A stretch of DNA of 64,000 nucleotides from Selaginella tamariscina. Its lineage: Eukaryota; Streptophyta; Lycopodiopsida; Selaginellales; Selaginellaceae. A program made the position numbers and the translations under genes. Under the pieces are notes generated by a model that was not told the DNA's origin, made no database searches, and saw only the letters and a list, made by a program, of their open reading frames with translations. This document shows, one piece after another, positions 13,285 through 25,789 of this stretch. Positions within the stretch are counted from its first letter, which is position 1. The number at the start of each line of letters is the position of its first letter. The stretch lies in NCBI GenBank assembly GCA_003024785.1, contig PUQB01000449.1, positions 85,374-149,373 of the forward strand. The letters are read 5' to 3'.

Positions 13285-13643
13285 TGCTTCAATTTATTCT
13301 ATGTCAAGTCAACTTGTTTGTTGGTTTAGATGTTATGGAGTATACATGCGTACATATACATAATGTTGTGCAAGTTATCAGCCTTAATCATGAATTTTGA
13401 GTCATTTTATCCTTCTGTCATTGTTAAAAGAACTTCACCATTTAGTTTCTAGAGCCTAACTATGAGCCTAACTAGAGCTTAACTAAATGGTGAAGTTCTT
13501 TTGACGATGACTAAAGGATAAAATGACCCTAAATTCATGATTAAGGTTGATAACTTGCATAACATTATGTATCTATACGCATGTATACTCCATAACATCT
13601 GAACCAACAAACAAGCTGACTTGACATAGAATAAATTGAAGCA
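13285..13643. mobile_element. 359-bp hairpin (foldback MITE-like) element
   Basis: Two arms of about 165-170 bp are near-perfect reverse complements. The left arm starts 'tgcttcaatttattctatg' at 13,285; the right arm ends 'catagaataaattgaagca' at 13,643. The loop near 13,455-13,480 is short and holds the repeated words 'gagcctaacta'. No coding capacity. High arm identity suggests a recent insertion or strong palindrome conservation. Confidence 0.85.
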
Positions 13644-13659
13644 CTTAACCATATTATTT

Positions 13660-14200
13660 TATATATGCCACTTGAACTTTCTTTAGCCGTCCATGGATGT
13701 ATCTTCGAGCCAATGAACATGAAGTTTGTTATTTAAAAAATCATCTTATAAAATGAATGCTATTCTTATTGCTACTTCAGTATCATATTTCACCTTAATA
13801 ATATCTTCCTTTGGAAACAACATGGAAAATGGTACTCTGCTATACATTGCCTTCCAATAAGGATTTCAGCGTGTCTTAGTTTTGCCATCCATGTTTGGGA
13901 TCCCATATTTGTTGTTGAATTCCATAGCATCGTTACTTTCTCCTCCAATTCAACCACTACTAGGCATGTGTTGACGGGGACTAACTGGCTAACAAAGGTT
14001 TTGATGGTCTCACAAAATATTTACTCAACATCCTTTTTAGATGATCTAGAGGCAATAACTCATCTGAATCTTTCTCCAATGTGTCATGCATCAATGTAAA
14101 GAAAGGCTTGCATATATCAAAATTTATTAAGAAATTACATGGTCTACCTCATATGTGTTTTTGCAATAGTGTCCTCCATCTCTTTTGATTAGTAAGCACT
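13660..14200 (-). pseudogene. Coding-like minus-strand relic, family unknown
   Basis: Around 13,700-13,960 the minus strand reads a fairly continuous segment (EFNNKYGIPNMDGKTKTR, then YWKAMYSRVPFSMLFPKED and KVKYDTEVAIRIAFIL, ending near HVHWLEDTSMDG) interrupted by single stops. I do not recognise the family. Together with the RING-like fragment at 12.15-12.5 kb it may be the remains of one gene. Confidence 0.35.
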
Positions 14201-14574
14201 GCATTCAAAACTGTGCATTTAAAAAATGTGTATTCGACAAAGTTCCATATTTGTATATGTCATCACAAAGGTGACCTCCACCAAAGACATCCTATAAAAT
14301 GGACATATGTGAGTTGTCATTTACATATTGACATCAATTGCATGGCATATGTCTCTCATTTTTTGTGTTGTAGTCTGTGTCCACCCAACAAATGAGAGAC
14401 ATATGTAAATGACCTATGGAGAGACATATGGCATGCAAAAAACCAACTAGAAAATGGTTGTCTTAAGTGACATAATCTACCCAACTACAAAGCTTTTGGA
14501 ATGATACATGCAAAGACATATGGGCAGTATGTCTAACGTTCATGTGCTTTCAAATATGCCATTCTCCTAAAGGG

Positions 14575-14909
14575 TTCTAGTGGCACTAGCCCTGCCTTCT
14601 TTCTATTGGTTCTTGCCTTAATGATATTTCCTAGCTTGTCATGGCCACACTTTCCATGTTTTAATTACCCACCTCTATAAAACACTTCTAGTGGCACTAG
14701 CCCTGCCTTCTTTCTATTGGTTCTTGCCTTAATGATATTTCCTAGCTTGTTCATGGCCACACTTTCCATGTTTTAATTACCCACCTCTATAAAACACTTC
14801 TAGTGGCACTAGCCCTGCCTTCTTTCTATTGGTTCTTGCCTTAATGATATTTCCTAGCTTGTTCATGGCCACACTTTCCATGTTTTAATTACCCACCTCT
14901 ATAAAACAC
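14575..14909. repeat. Three tandem copies of a 112-bp unit
   Basis: Units start at about 14,575, 14,686 and 14,798 with 'ttctagtggcactagccc' and end in 'cacctctataaaacac'. They are nearly identical: the first lacks a single T in 'cttgtcatgg'. Near identity indicates recent tandem duplication. Confidence 0.9.
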
Positions 14910-17089
14910 TTTTAGTTCCACCTTGAAAGATGTTAAATGCTAATGTGTGCATAACATCCACTGTTGAAAGTTCCACTAAATCACACCTACAAGAGCCAAA
15001 TATGGACATTAGGAACATCTTAAAGTAGGACGTTACAAGTCTCACACATAAAATGCCATTCAATAAGCTCTTAACTCGAATGACAAAACAACACAAAAGA
15101 ACATACTTGCCTACACGTGCATTATGTGCATATGCAACGGTTTTGACCTTTCATGGATCCCTATCTCCTTTTGTGCATTATGTAGAGCAATGTCACTCTT
15201 GGAGCTCTCCACAATAGCCAAGTCTGTCAACAAAGTTGTTAGAGTTTTTTTCTTCTCAATTTCCATTGAATTTTCCACAATTCTAGTGTGCCTCCATCTT
15301 GTGCTTGACAACTTTGTACTTGTAAAACACTTGCAACATGGGCCTTTCCCACCTCAAATTAAGTTAACAACCTCAATTGATTCAAAACTTAACAAGATGA
15401 CAATTTTTTCATGATACAACTTCAAGATCTCACAATTTGCCCATAGGTTGCCAGTGTTATAATTCTCTTTGGAACTTTCTAAGTAATCTCTGATTGTAGT
15501 GTTTCGGTGCTAGACCATATTTGACATCAATACCTTCCATAAAGAGCTTTTCAAGTTCATCCATTAACAAGTTCATAAAAAGATTTGGAACATTGCAACT
15601 TGCTTCAAGTTGCTCCTTTGACACATAAATACGTGGTTGCTTGCCTTGCATCATGTGGATCATGGATTCAAGATAGCCACATTAAAGGCACCACTACTTC
15701 TCACCCTTCGCAATGAGAACATGTGAATTCATATACATCCCCTATTCATTAGCCTCAACCCTTGCCAACATTGGCTCCAATACCATGTTGTATATCAAAC
15801 ATATATTGAATATACAAAACAAGAACTTGTTGACCATTACTGTACAAATTCCTTGCAACTTGAGCACTTCACTAGTAACTCAAATGATTGTTCTAGCTCC
15901 CTAAATGCTTGGTATTGCCTCCACACTAATCCGTCTTCGCCTTCCAATTTTTGGTTGGTTCTTCAGCCACAAATCTCCCCTACCATCTCATCTTGGTTCT
16001 CGAGATCAAACAATAAATAGATGGTATGTTTTTCCTTAGTTATAGCCTACTTTGCAAAGTATCACGAAAAAGCTATGGCAACCCCACATCTTTCACAGAG
16101 TTCTTGATAGCTTTGGCAATTCCATCTAAGCAATGTTCCTGACGTGTTTCTGAAAAAGGATGTTAGAAAACACACTAAAAGTCAAGTGAAAAAACACATA
16201 TTTTTCACATTTGCAAGGTTTATCTATATTGTTGAAAAAAATGCTAGCTGGAATTTGTGACAACACGTCTTGCCTCAAGAGAGGGGGCATTTGGAGCATT
16301 GAGAACATTCAGTTCAAACCTCTATCGTGATTAGAGTTGCATTGTTAAACACTCTTGCTAGCTCAATAATGGACTTCAACCCCTTTGCTCCCTTGTTAGT
16401 GTTGATGTCGCCAATGTTTTGGGTGTCAAGCTCATCGCTATCATCCTCTACACTTGATGAGCTTCATCTCCCATGTGGTTAACACTTCAACACTGTGTTC
16501 TGGTGTGATTTTTGGCAACACCAAAGTGGTTTCCAATGTGGTTTTTAGCAACACCATATTGAAATATGTATGAGTCTTTTATTTCAGCAGCTTCTTCAAC
16601 TTGGAAAGTTCCTAAAATAAGGTTGGTTGTTGCCTCATGTGCAATGAATGAACATATGCTTGTAAAAACCAAATCTAGAAAACATTCTTCTCTCTAGATA
16701 TTAATTACACACCATTCACATAGGCACTTAAAAGGTCTTAGCATAGTATTCCTTGCTGCCACTATTATTAATCTCTTTGCCCTCTCCTTGTGCCACCAAT
16801 ATTGGTGCCTTATTACTTTTGCACCATTGCATGATTCATAATGGCAAGTGTAACTGCCCATTGCCCTGTAGAGGCCTATGCCAAAAGATATGTCTAATGT
16901 GTCACTTTTTGCCACCAAAAATAACTACTTTGGCCTTATGGTATTGCTGAAGAATTGAACCCAAAACCACTTGTGATAGTAATCAAACCGTGTTGCAATG
17001 GCCTTATGGTGATGCCAATGGACTTACACTTTGGCATGCTTCCATAGGGTTTTGGGGTTGGGTCTTTGACTTAGATCCAATGCCATCAC
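14910..17089. other. AT-rich relic DNA, no supported gene
   Basis: Several minus-strand ORFs of 60-75 codons (about 14,899-15,096, 15,111-15,311, 15,457-15,663) show coding-like composition, for example LFMNLLMDELEKLFMEGIDV near 15,520-15,580. None carries a motif I can name and they lie in different frames. Confidence 0.4.
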
Positions 17090-17870
17090 ACCTCTAGCCA
17101 GTATATGCCCAACACAAATGGAGCTTCCAAATGCCAATCGGCGAACATGAGTATATACTAAAAAACTCCCTAAGGCTAGGTTTGAACCCCCCCAAGGCCA
17201 AGTGTGCCAAAGCATACCTAGTTACAAGACCTAACCTCCCCCTTGTGCGGATGTCCAAGGCTTAGCACCCTACTACAAGCACAAGCATGCCTGTTTATTA
17301 GAGTATCCAGCCCGTTGGCAACAAACCCATAACAGAACCCAAGAGCGTGCCTCATGTGTCGTTTAGCCTAGTGTCACATCTTCATGTGACACTGTTCCCA
17401 CAATGTGAGTTATCATGCCATAGCCCCTTAAATTTAAGAGTTGCACCAAGTGCCACAACATGGCTCCTAAATGCTAATTCTAGAACCCTCTGTGGATCCC
17501 TTAGGAACTCGATAAGGAAAACCTATTAACCAAGATCCCACACCCACTGCTGGACTAAAACACGAATGTGCCTTATTTAGTTGTGAGTGCTACACTTAGC
17601 TTGACGTGGGGAGGTAGGAGACAAGCTTCAAACTTTGCCTCTTGGAACATGCAGTCCAACAAACCTCTCAGACATGGATTTGCCAATGTTAAGGGTAGGC
17701 TATCTCGAAGGTGAAATGTATCCCTATTGTTTGGAAGTTAAGGTGGCACAACAGAGGGTTGTGCCTTAATGACATAAGCTTGAGCTTGCACCGGTAGAAG
17801 AATAACAAGCTCTTGTTAACTATATACACTACCTTATTAACCTTATATCGTATCAATTTATCGAAATGCT
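17090..17870 (-). repeat. LTR-like repeat copy, reverse orientation
   Basis: Reverse complement of about 6,960-7,760. Shared words include 'cagtgtcacatcttcatgtgacac', 'ccttgtgcggatg' and 'gcttgagcttgcaccgg'. Truncated at both ends. Confidence 0.7.
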
Positions 17871-18829
17871 ACAACTACAATACAGACATGGTCTTACTTA
17901 CATGAACTCAACTTCAGTTTTGAGACAGAATTTATAATGTTATGACAATATTCCAAAAAACTTGTTCACAAACTAAGAGGAATCATGAACTAGTGTATGG
18001 TTCATCCAGCTGATTTAGTAATTATTTTTCACACTAATGTTATCATGACACAAACGTGCCACATTAACTTCACAGGAAATCTTCCCAAACATGAATAAGA
18101 TATCTAGTTCAGTACGTCAAACTAAGATACATTATCCATTTAAACACCTAGTAATTCACCACATTGCTCTTTAAGCACCGTATTGAGAAACGCCTCATTT
18201 CTTAACTAACTTAAAAAACACATAAGTTATAACACTAAGGTAATGCTTTATCAAAGTGTCAAACTCAAATCTGCTTAAGTCTTTTTATTTTATGATTATG
18301 GCCACTTCATGTGATCATAATCAAGTCTCGATATTAAGCACTCCAAACTCAATATTGAAGAGATATCATACCATACTTTGACAAGTCATTTATAATCAAT
18401 GTTGAAAAGATTGTCACAAATCTTTCAAAAGTCTAACGTATAAATATCTCAATGATGAGGTGATAGGAAACCTTATATTTTTGTATTCGATATTAACCAT
18501 ATATTAGGAACCATGAACCATGATCATTTAGAAGGGACACTAACTTCTTGAGCTAATCACAAAACTCGATATCATATTTGCACGAATGTTAAAGTAAACT
18601 CAAGGAACACCATCAGACTTTAAGATAGAATCCATAACTAACCCAAGAAATATAATCAAACCTTAAGTCAAAAATAATTTATTTATTTATTTATTTATTT
18701 TTTAATATTCCAAACAACTAAAGATACCTACTGTATAAGTTCTTTGAGTGGCCACATTGTGATCATGATGCAATCAAGAAACCATCTTTTGAATAATTGT
18801 ATTCGACTCTAAAATGAATTGTACTAATG
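17871..18829. other. AT-rich sequence with a short (ATTT)n tract
   Basis: No ORF with recognisable content. A tetranucleotide tract of TTTA units lies at about 18,674-18,703. Confidence 0.5.
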
Positions 18830-19790
18830 AGCTTAGGTTGTTCAACCCTTAGATCCTAAGGAGAACACCCTCTAGCCAGGTGTGCCAAAGCACACCTAGT
18901 TATAAAACCTAACCTCCCTTGAGCAAATGCCCAAGGTTCAGCACCCTAGTGCAAGCACAAGCATGTATGTTTACTAAAGTATCCAATCCCTTGGCAACAA
19001 ACCATGACACGACCACAAAGGGCATGCCTTGGCGTTGTATTGTGTAACGTCTAGCCCAGTGTCACATCTCCATGTAATACTGCCTTCCATGATGTAGGTT
19101 ATCATGCCATAGGCCTTTAGATTCAAGAGTTGCACCAAGTGCCATAAACGTAGCTCCTAAATGCCAATTCTAGAATCCCTTAGTGAACAATCAGGAACTA
19201 GGTAATGTGAACATATCAAACAAGATCCCACGTCCATAGTTGGACAAGAACACGAATGTGCCTTACTTGGTCATGAGTGCTACACCTAGCTTGACGTGGA
19301 GGAGGAGGTTAGAGACAAACCTCAACCTCTACCTCTTGGAATATGCATTTCGACAAGAGTCACCTTCCAGACATGGATTCGCCAACGTTAAAGGTGAGTT
19401 ACCCCGAAGATGGGACGTACCCCAAGTTAGGCGACACAAAGAGAGTTGTACCTTAATGACACAAACTAAAGCTTGCACCAGTAGAAGAGTAATGAACTTA
19501 GTCATGAACCCAGGAGCTCTCCTACATGTACTACTTAATATATATGACCCATTAACCCCTAAACCCTAACTTGAGGGGTTTAGGGCATTAGGGCAACCCT
19601 AAGGTTAAGTCAACCCTAAGGGCATCGGAACCACCCAAAAACCTAATTGGGACAGGTAAGAGTTTTCTAGATGGAAGTGTTAGTTTCAAACTTGCTTAGT
19701 GCACTTGGATATTTAGTGATAGTCCGACTGGGTATCATTATGTATTTGCAAGAAATTCTGATATTTCTTTTACACTTAAGACTTATTAAC
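18830..19790 (-). repeat. LTR-like repeat copy, reverse orientation
   Basis: Carries reverse complements of the same landmarks as 6,550-7,650, in order: 'ggtgtgccaaagcacaccta', 'gtcacatctccatgtaatac', 'gttggacaagaacacgaatg', 'ccttaatgacacaaac', and 'tgcacttggatatttagtg' near 19,700. Truncated. Confidence 0.7.
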
Positions 19791-21065
19791 ATAGTTCAGT
19801 AAGTAATAACAATTAATATTTAAAGTAAATAGTTAAGTCATAGTAAAAACTATGACAATATTAACAATTTTAAGTAATTAATAAGATCAAATGTATTCAT
19901 TCTAATTTTAATGAGGTAGAGTAAAATCATTTCAACAATACTTTGATAATGCAGCAGAATATTAACTTTGTACTTTAAATAGAATAATAAATAATGTTAA
20001 GAAAAAATAGGCAATTACCCAAACTCTTCCAATGGACAGAAATCTTTTATGGGCTATTTAAAAAAGCCAATCTTTAAAACACTTATTATTACACTTACCA
20101 TGTGTTAAGTTCTAACAATAAACCCTAATAGACAATTAGAAAATGCACATGGGTTTTATTCTTGGGATTAAGAATGTTAAACTCCTATAACATATAGAAA
20201 AGGTCCTACATAAATTGTAACGAACGTGATAAAATCAATTAAAATTTTAAAATATTAATCTTAAAAGAAAAAAATTTAGAAATTATAAAAATCTTATGGA
20301 AAATATGAAAAACATGGAATCTGATATCAATTTTTAAATAAACTTTTGAAAAAATAAACCAAGGATTGACAATATTTTAGATATTAGAATCTTTGAAAAA
20401 AAAATCTACATATTAAAGAGTACCTGCACACAAAATAATTTATCTTTAATCATATGAAGAACTATAAAAAAAAGAAAAATTCAAAATTAACTATCAGATA
20501 GTCTAAATTCTATTTCAGCCTTAAATTTTATTTAAAAATTGATAACTTTAAACGTGATTAGCTGGCCTTGTGGCTTGCAAAAGAGCCTCCTCTAAGTTCT
20601 TATGGACACATAGAGCATTCATAAACTTACAATCAGATGCCACACCACGGAGTGCACCTGTATGCAGAAACATCAACCAATCCATTCCATTTGACTCGCC
20701 ACCTGGAATCCCTTTGATTACAGTTTAAATATAATGCCCGATAATGTGTAGAAATTCCAGAGTTCCGGTGCACCTGTTGCATCCACCAGCCAGTTAGAGG
20801 GCAGTAACCCCTTAGAGTCTCTCGTGTTGACAATTTACTGCATTCAGATATATAAAAACCAGTCACGAACCATATATAAGCTGATCAGGATTCAGTAAGC
20901 GGCATGCTAATAGTATCCTCTGGCAGCATATAATGTAGACGAGGAACCAAGCAGCAGCACGTATTTACGTGCACATTTGCATGATTGTCCACCTTGGTTG
21001 GTGTATGAGAAACTCCTACATACAGGCTAACATCAGTGCCCTCCGCACAATTGCAATTTAATCTG

Positions 21066-21114
<49 letters not shown>

Positions 21115-21543
21115 TATTTTAAGAACAGTTGCAACATTCACATGTCCTACCAGTACAGCTGCTACCATTGAATTTTCTCAAGAGGAGTCCAATTATTCCA
21201 GCCTGACCAGCAAAAGCAGCTACATGGAGCTACATGGAGTGGAGTGAGCCTGTTATAGAAGAAGAGCGTTGTTGAGAAACTTTTGCGATGCATGCTCCAC
21301 CGATTGGCAGACTCAGCTGCCAGCAACTCTGTGGTCGCTCAAAACCAATCCTCTGTTTCCTAATACAACTGTTGACAGTTACTATACCATCCGGTTCCTC
21401 TAGCATCTCCTATCTGACTCTAGGTTAGTTATCTCCACCTAAGAACCTGCATGCATGCCGAAACTTAGAAGCTAGACTACCTACATATTTTGTTGGCCTA
21501 ACCTGATGCCATTCCACCAAGTCTGAACGCCCAATATCTTCAT
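19791..21543. other. Non-coding interval 3' of the STOP1-like gene, with a (TA)n tract
   Basis: 19.8-20.55 kb is AT-rich without ORFs. 20.57-21.54 kb has a more balanced composition and is probably 3' UTR or downstream flank of the minus-strand gene. A perfect (TA)n microsatellite of about 45 bp lies at 21,066-21,111. Confidence 0.5.
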
Positions 21544-22950
21544 TCATTGCCTGCTCTGAAGCAGCAGCTGCTGAAGTAGAGGCTCTGTATCTTGAAGAGG
21601 CAATGCTGGCGTGTGACCTTGAAACAAGCCAATATGTCCAAGGAGCTTATCTTTCCTTGAGAAGGTGGTACCACATGAGCACTGCCATTTATCCCGCCCA
21701 CAATGCTTTTCGTGTGTCTTGAGATCAGCCACAACTGAGAATTTTTTGCTCTTGCACTTGCTGCAAGTTAGTGATTTTGGGCAATGGCTCCGTCTGTAGT
21801 GATTCTTGACGCATAGCACAGTCTTTAGAGGCTGAAACTTCCTGTGTTTCTTATTTCTCTTGCATCCAGCGTAGGGACAGGAGTACCTCCTGGGACGAAC
21901 CACGGCTGCATTATCCTGTGAAAACTTGTCCGGTCTTGCCAATGCTGCAGGCGACTTGTACTGCTCACCGTGGCCCGCATGTGCATTCGCAAATTTGCAT
22001 CCCTCTTGAAACCCTTTCCGCATTTGTCACAGAAGTGCGTGTGCTCTGCAAGGATCTCCACGGCGTTCATCTCGACTAAATCATATGAGCCAGGCACTAG
22101 GTCTTCTGCTTCTCCATCGTCATCCTCGTCCCTTGATCCCGCACCCGAGTCACCGTCATCTGTTGGAACTACTGCTGGCACCATCGGTAAAGGCTCTCTA
22201 CCTTCGCTGACATTCTTGCCAGGCACCAGCTGAGCCACTTCAAGATTGAATGCTGCCGCTCCTGAGTCTTGGTGCTGCTTGTGCTGCTGCTGCTCAACAA
22301 CAGGAAGTGGGTTCCGGACTGCGGCTGTAGCTACTTGCAGAGTGCTGCTGGTGCTGTTGTTACTGCTGAAGAGTCCATGCTGCTGCATATCTGGCAACAA
22401 AGAGTGAGCAGCATTGGGCACCACCCCAACGGCTGCCAATGCAATCTGCGAGATACTCGATGCAATCCGTGCAGCTGCCATTGCTGCATGAGGTTGGAGA
22501 ACGCCGCTCCCGCATTGTGGGAGAAGGAATGGACCAGAGTCCGCAGCTGCTCCGTTTCTGCTCCAGCAGAGATACGAGGTTCACGTTGTAAGAAGCAGGA
22601 GCACTGGTGCCTGCGTTCAAGGGGACAGGAGGGCTTCCGGGAGGGCTCAGCTTTATCAGGTCTTCCAATAGCATTTGCGGAGCAGCAGCCAGCTGCAAAT
22701 TGTAGCCAGGCTGTGTAGGACCTGTGGTTAAGAGAAAACCCTGATGGAGCAAATTCTGAAGAGGAGGAGCAGTAGCTGTTGCCATTTGCACTTGGTGATG
22801 GAAATGCGGCTGCGGCTGTTGTTGCTGCTCCAAGGCTCCGAGGATTGAGAACCCATGGCAAGGGGAAGAAGCGTAATGACCCAGAAAAGAGAGCCTCGGC
22901 ACACCTCCTCTAGGGCTCTGCTGCTGCTGTTGGCTATCGCCTTGCTGCAT
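21544..22950 (-). CDS. STOP1: STOP1-type C2H2 zinc-finger transcription factor (three apparent frame breaks)
   Basis: STOP1/ART1-family proteins are nuclear C2H2 factors that in angiosperms activate genes for proton and aluminium tolerance. The signature fingers are all present: finger 1 [19 protein letters not shown] (about 22,000-22,060), finger 2 [20 protein letters not shown] with NHYRRSHC, finger 3 [20 protein letters not shown], finger 4 [19 protein letters not shown], then [11 protein letters not shown] near the C-terminus. The N-terminal part is Gln-rich with [10 protein letters not shown] and an acidic stretch ([11 protein letters not shown]) before finger 1. The start chosen is the ATG at 22,950 (MQQGDSQ); about 469 codons once frames are connected, close to the 499 residues of Arabidopsis STOP1. 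The frame changes three times (near 22,545, 22,480 and 21,975); each fits loss of one base in a 2-4 base run, while the protein on both sides stays conserved. I therefore favour assembly error over a pseudogene. No intron is needed. Confidence 0.9.
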
Positions 22951-23940
22951 CGTAAAGCAAGCACTCACCTCTTTCTTCCTTTCAATTCTGCTTATGCGAA
23001 GCCAACCCTAGAAACTCCTCTGAATGGAAGAGAGAGAGGAAGAGGAGTTAAAAGCAAATGGGACCTGGCCAAACATAGGCTACTAGGCAGTACACACCAC
23101 TGTCGAAAGTCGCCTGTCTCTAACATTCCTATAGCTACGCCTATTATTACGTACTACTTACGTACGATTTTCGTTGAGTGCTGTGTACAGTCTAAAAGAT
23201 AAAGCATGGGTCAGCATAGAGTGTCACCAAGGGAGTGAATTCTACTGCAGATTCAACAATCTGCATTCTTATACGTTTTGGTTCAATTCTATTGTGGACG
23301 TCTTCGAGCAGAGTACTCGATTTCCTAAATCACAAATTTTTAACAGTGTTGAAGGCCTATGTACATCATATAAGTCTTTCACAAGTTTATGTTACTACAT
23401 AGGGAAATCGTCGCATGCAGGTGGGTATACGACATGACATGGCTTTTTAAGAATTGTCATTAGCAAAGAAGCCAGAGAAGCTTGGTTTTCAAACTTTGTA
23501 AAATTAACCTGTGATAATCAATCTTGAAAAGTACTTCTATCAAATAAAACCTAAAAACCCTTATATACAGGCTATTTCTGGTGATTGCTGATGTGACTAG
23601 TTGTCAATGGAGCAGCCACCAACTAGTGATGAACGCCCGCCAACGGAGGTGCAAAGATCGTCCGTGTAGAGCTATGGAAGTAGGAGACAAGTTGACAAAC
23701 TATGGTCCACACCAATAAGTCATTGACAAGATGTCAAACAATGCTACAAACTCAACATTAACATGTGTTATATGATCCCACATATGGATCCAACCAACTA
23801 CCCAGAGGTATTGAAAAATGGCATGCATGGAGAGTCACATTACGATAGTTGACTAGGTACAAGTTCATCATGAGGACATCCCAAGGAGGGGACACCACAT
23901 GGAGGATGGCAACCCAAGGGGGATTGACATGTGTACGCAC
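22951..23940. other. 5' flank / promoter region of the STOP1-like gene
   Basis: No supported gene. 'agag|gtgagtgc' on the minus strand at about 22,964-22,973 looks like a splice donor just upstream of the ATG, so a 5' UTR intron or alternative start is possible. Sequence beyond 23.25 kb is low-information. Confidence 0.35.
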
Positions 23941-23949
23941 CCAATGACT

Positions 23950-24560
23950 ATATGAGGGGGAAGGTGGCTAGTAAACAAGGTTCTAGTGCTTCTACATCCA
24001 ACAACCCTTCCATTGCTTGTTCTTCGTTCTTAGTCTTTGAGTCTAGTTGGTGTTGTCCTCCTACAAGAGAACTACACATATGGCAGCATTTAAAGCATTC
24101 AGCTATATGTGAAACTGTTGATCCATCAAGTGGAATTAGTATGGGGCCTCAACTATTTGTTGTTTGTGATTTTTGAATGCCCTATGTTGGTTGTCTATCA
24201 TTTATATGGCACCTCCTTGACAAGCAAATTGCTCAACAACTGAGCCATGTGGTTTACTGCTTGTGGTAGAATCTAGCCTTAGGAACTTTCTAAGCTTGGT
24301 AATGTTTTTCAAATGTGGCGATGGCTCGTACCATCCCTAGATCCAATGTGATCCCTTTCCTAAATACAATGTGTCCTCACAGCTTCCTAAAAAACATCTT
24401 GAATACACATTTTGAGTAGTTCAAAGAAATGCCAAACTTCTTGCATTAGTTGAATACCCATTCAAGGAATGTTTGGACAAAATCTATGAGATTGTCCGAA
24501 AACACATGTTGGACTAGCCTTTGGAATGTTGGGTACAATTAGGTATTGATCACTTAAGAG
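23950..24560 (-). pseudogene. Decayed Ty3/gypsy reverse transcriptase-RNase H fragment
   Basis: On the minus strand, 24,560-24,270 reads FQRLVQHVFSDNLIDFV, CKKFGISLNYSKCVF and GHIVFRKGITLDLGMVRAI. These are the thumb-side RT signatures of Ty3/gypsy elements (usual forms: CREFGISLNPKKC.F, LGHIVSKDGI..DP). Further on, FHI.LNALNAAICVVLL.ED matches the RNase H start (DAS..AIGAVL.Q). Stops and frame changes throughout. Minus-strand sequence up to about 25.6 kb may be the upstream part of the same relic. Confidence 0.7.
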
Positions 24561-25029
24561 ACCAGTCCAAGACAACATTTACGATTGTTTAGGGGACATT
24601 TATTGTGGTACTGTTGTTTACAAATTCACATGTCTTTTGTTTCATATTGGCTAGCTTGTGAATTACCTCCTTGCTCTTTTTTTCATAGAAAGCATTCAAA
24701 ATTGCCTTGTGAGCTACAATTTGATAGATCCCTTCAATAACCTCTTGGAATCACATCTATCATGCATGGGCCTTCTTCTCTAGGGTACATTGGAAAGTGC
24801 TTACCTTCTTGGGATTTCTAAACACCATGCACACATGTTTGAACTTCTCTAGATGGCATTGACATATTGGGGTTATCTTTATGATCTCTTGTCTGTGTCT
24901 TGTGGGCATTTCAAGCCTCATCCCTCCCCATTAGGGATGGTGATGATGGGCTCCTGGCTGTCCATTGGGAGTTATTCTTTATTCATCCAACTTTCCAAAG
25001 GGCGACATGGTATCCCTTGCATGGACAAG

Positions 25030-25350
25030 GTTGGCAGCATTCGAGTAGGTTGAATCCCCTCGCTTTGTCATGATGGCCTTGCTTGCTTAGGTAGTATCCC
25101 TCACCTATGAACAAAATTACCTCATCCAACATTAATCATGATGACATTGTCTGAACATGTAAAATACCCTTACTTTATTGTGATGAGTGAGGTAGAATCC
25201 TTGCTTATTGACAAAATCTCCTCATCCAATGATACTTGTGATGGCAGCGTCTAAGCATGCTGAATCCCCTTGCTCTATCATGATAGTCTTGCTCATATGG
25301 GCAGAATTCCCTTGTTGAAGGACATAATCACCTCATCCCTTAGCTGGCCT
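25030..25350. repeat. Imperfect tandem repeat, about three units of roughly 100 bp
   Basis: Units share 'gcagcgtctaagcatg'-like openings, 'gaatccccttgct' and 'aatcacctcatcc' endings with about 25-35% divergence. No function assigned. Confidence 0.6.
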
Positions 25351-25623
25351 TTTGTGGTGCACATGATAGGGCATGCCATGTAATGCTTCTATGTGTACAC
25401 TTGGCACATCTAGATCACACTCCTCAATTTTGTCCAACACCTGCTCTCCTCAAAGGTTGGGTTGCTCCTTATGGACAGCCCATCTCATCGATGCTTCAAC
25501 CCACTCTATTTGCTTTTCAATTTCTAGGCGTCTACCTTCTCATGCCCAACATTCTTGAGTCCTGGGTTGTCGTGCTACTCAAATGTAGGTGCAATATTTC
25601 ACTAACTACTCTTTGAATAGTTC

Positions 25624-25643
25624 ACTCTCTCTCTCTCTCTCTC
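25624..25643. repeat. (CT)n microsatellite
   Basis: Perfect CT dinucleotide run of about 10 units. Confidence 0.9.
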
Positions 25644-25789
25644 CTTAGAGTGGTGGCAGAATTTCCTCATCATGCCACCTATCTCAACCCTCTCCACATG
25701 TCATACTAGAGTGGGATCGCCAACCATGTTGTTGATTCTACCTGTGTGTTCCCATGCTTGTGCTTCTATTGGGATGTGTTGTGTGCTGT

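Noticed and set aside
21544-22950. INDETERMINATE-DOMAIN (IDD) zinc-finger factor
   Set aside because: My first impression from a plant C2H2 cluster, but the finger sequences, the FQPLKT...NHY block and the LFQGHTPA motif are those of STOP1.
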